Source of the DNA: an uncultured Bacteroidota bacterium
GTDB taxonomy: Bacteria > Bacteroidota > Bacteroidia > Bacteroidales > VadinHA17
NCBI GenBank assembly: GCA_903824785.1
Contig: CAIJYD010000037.1
Coordinates: 62,001 to 126,000 of the forward strand
Length of the DNA: 64,000 bases
Direction of reading: 5' to 3'
The position numbers and the translations under genes were made by a program. Shown here piece after piece: positions 62,644 to 64,000 of this stretch (position 1 is the stretch's first letter; each line of letters begins with the position of its first letter). The notes beneath the pieces were generated by a model. The model was not told the origin of the DNA, made no database searches, and saw nothing but the letters and a program-made list of their open reading frames with translations.

Positions 62644-64000
62644 TTATGTCTTTAATAAAGGTAATGTTATTGAGATTACAGTTCCCTTCCCTACTTCTGA
62701 TTTTGCCTCTATCTTTCCGTTATGACTTTTAACAATGCCATGAACAATTGCCAGTCCCAATCCGATTCCGCTTGCATCATGTTTTGTTGAAAAGAATGGC
62801 TCAAATATATGTGGAATATCATCCTCCGGAATACCAATTCCGTTATCCGAGATCTCAATTTTAACAGAATCGGCCTCTGTGTTTTTAGTGGAAATAACAA
62901 TCTCCCCGTTTTCCAGAACAGCCTCCGAAGCATTAACAAGAATAGCAATACAAGCCTGCTTTATCTGGTTTGGACTGCAGGAAACAAGGTCAGATTCAGC
63001 TGAAAAATCCGTATAGAAACTGATATTTGCAATCCTAATGGGATGGGTCATCAAATCATAGGTCTCCTGTAATATCACATGAAGGTGTTTTGCTTCAAAA
63101 TCCTCCTGTTCTTTTCTTGAAAAGTCCAATAATCCTTTTACTATATCGCCACACCTTTTTGTTTCATTCTCAATAAGTTTAAGGTGTTTAAGAATCGATT
63201 CCCTTTTTGAAGCATATAATTCCGGATTACTTAACTGCTTGTATATCAATTTAGTATAGATAAGTATTCCCGATAAAGGATTATTTATTTCATGGGCAAC
63301 GGATGAAGATAATTTACCCAGGGATGCTATTCTTTCAATATGTATAAGTTCGTTTTGTGCGGCTCCCAATTCCTCTGATTTTTTCTGAACTTTATATTCA
63401 AGCTGTTGTGACCAGTTCTGGAGTTCTTCTGTTGCCGACTGAAGATTATCGAGCATGTCATTAAAAGCCTGAGATACCATTCTCATGTCATCGAGCTGAT
63501 TTGGTTTTATCTCCAGCCTTGTTCTTTTATTTCCATTAGCCACAGCAATGCTTGCTTTTATAATGTCATTTAACGGATTTTTGATCTTTTTTCTGGTGAA
63601 AAATATCAGGATAAAAACAAGCAAAAGTGTTGTCAGTGTGGCCAGTAGGTAGAACTTTGATGATGACTTTTCAACCGCAATATCGAGGTCATTAAGGGGG
63701 ATCTTTATTACAAGCGAACCCAGTACCACATCGCTTTCATTATGAGCATGACAAGAACTTGTATAACATGATTTTTCGTTCAGAATAGGAGATCTGATCA
63801 ACAGATGACGATGGCTGTTATCATTCTGATTCATGCTGCACTCACTTTTAACATTTATTATCCGGTAAGATTTCTCTTTTCTTGGAAACATGGTAAGTAA
63901 ATCAGCATGGCAGCTCAGGCAGTCAGGATTACTGTGGCTAGCCGTATCTGATGAAAAAGAAGAATAGACAATGCTGTCACGATCGTTATACATATTAACC
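62644..64000 (-). CDS. Sensor histidine kinase with haem-c-type motifs, N-terminus truncated
   Basis: Partner kinase of the preceding regulator. The frame stays open to the right edge, so the N-terminus and first membrane helix lie outside. In the visible extracytoplasmic part are CLSCH (63907-63921) and CYTSSCH (63748-63768), CxxCH- and Cx4CH-type motifs. This pattern occurs in the dihaem sensor domains of some kinases. A membrane helix (FYLLATLTTLLLVFILIFF) is followed by a HAMP-like linker and coiled coil. The catalytic part has VAHEINNPLSG with the phospho-His, DNGIGIP, and GIGLGLAIVHGIVKSH. It probably senses redox state or a haem ligand, by inference. Confidence 0.88.
   Translation of the reverse strand, partial: VNMYNDRDSIVYSSFSSDTASHSNPDCLSCHADLLTMFPRKEKSYRIINVKSECSMNQNDNSHRHLLIRSPILNEKSCYTSSCHAHNESDVVLGSLVIKIPLNDLDIAVEKSSSKFYLLATLTTLLLVFILIFFTRKKIKNPLNDIIKASIAVANGNKRTRLEIKPNQLDDMRMVSQAFNDMLDNLQSATEELQNWSQQLEYKVQKKSEELGAAQNELIHIERIASLGKLSSSVAHEINNPLSGILIYTKLIYKQLSNPELYASKRESILKHLKLIENETKRCGDIVKGLLDFSRKEQEDFEAKHLHVILQETYDLMTHPIRIANISFYTDFSAESDLVSCSPNQIKQACIAILVNASEAVLENGEIVISTKNTEADSVKIEISDNGIGIPEDDIPHIFEPFFSTKHDASGIGLGLAIVHGIVKSHNGKIEAKSEVGKGTVISITLPLLKT

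Overview
This window looks like chromosome of a member of the Bacteroidota, most likely Bacteroidales-like. The evidence is composition and gene content: moderately AT-rich DNA, weak Shine-Dalgarno sequences, many promoters with the Bacteroidetes -7 element TAnnTTTG (several with an upstream TTTG), the purH-mreBCD-mrdA order, DUF4369-type TlpA lipoproteins, a GH97 glycosidase and a Bacteroidetes-style glycogen cluster. I see no rRNA, CRISPR array, integrase or transposase. One tRNA gene, Leu(UAG), is present. The genus cannot be fixed from the sequence alone.

Layout. 1-4412 (minus): purH followed by the cell-shape operon mreB, mreC, mreD and the start of mrdA (PBP2), which runs off the left edge. 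4566-10703: an orphan FtsX/MacB-type permease, rsmA, a large ABCG-like exporter with extra N-terminal domains, and an unknown lipoprotein. 11103-19932: arginine/pyrimidine block with a patB-like aminotransferase and carA on plus, argR-argG-argH on minus, and carB on plus. The argR/carB gap carries two ARG-box-like dyads 21 bp apart, one covering the predicted argR -7 box. 19956-30537: GNAT, glycosyltransferase, recQ, tatC, lptB, tRNA-Leu, then the tig-clpP-clpX proteostasis block and thyA-folA. 30552-38470: GH97, a DUF151/UVR nuclease-like protein, rplU-rpmA, serS, an EamA transporter, an S41 protease lipoprotein and ruvC. 38480-44873: comF, HIT, greA, a small basic exported protein, a GC-rich ROK kinase, a Rieske-like lipoprotein, ahcY and ribF.

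44979-55980 is a glycogen/alpha-glucan cluster. A branching enzyme on plus converges on a four-gene minus-strand operon: GH133-type debranching enzyme, GT4 transferase, GH57 enzyme, and a 1407-residue fusion of GT3-type glycogen synthase with alpha-glucan phosphorylase. Together these cover elongation, branching, debranching and phosphorolysis.

56268-64000 holds two tandem TlpA-like lipoproteins (the second has lost one active-site Cys), an LpxH-like hydrolase, a duplicated SiaB/DUF6272-type protein, an archaemetzincin-like protease, an NtrC-type sigma-54 regulator, and a sensor kinase whose extracytoplasmic part carries two haem-c-type motifs; the kinase runs off the right edge. I regard this last cluster and the glycogen fusion as the most unusual content. 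Most of the rest is conserved housekeeping.
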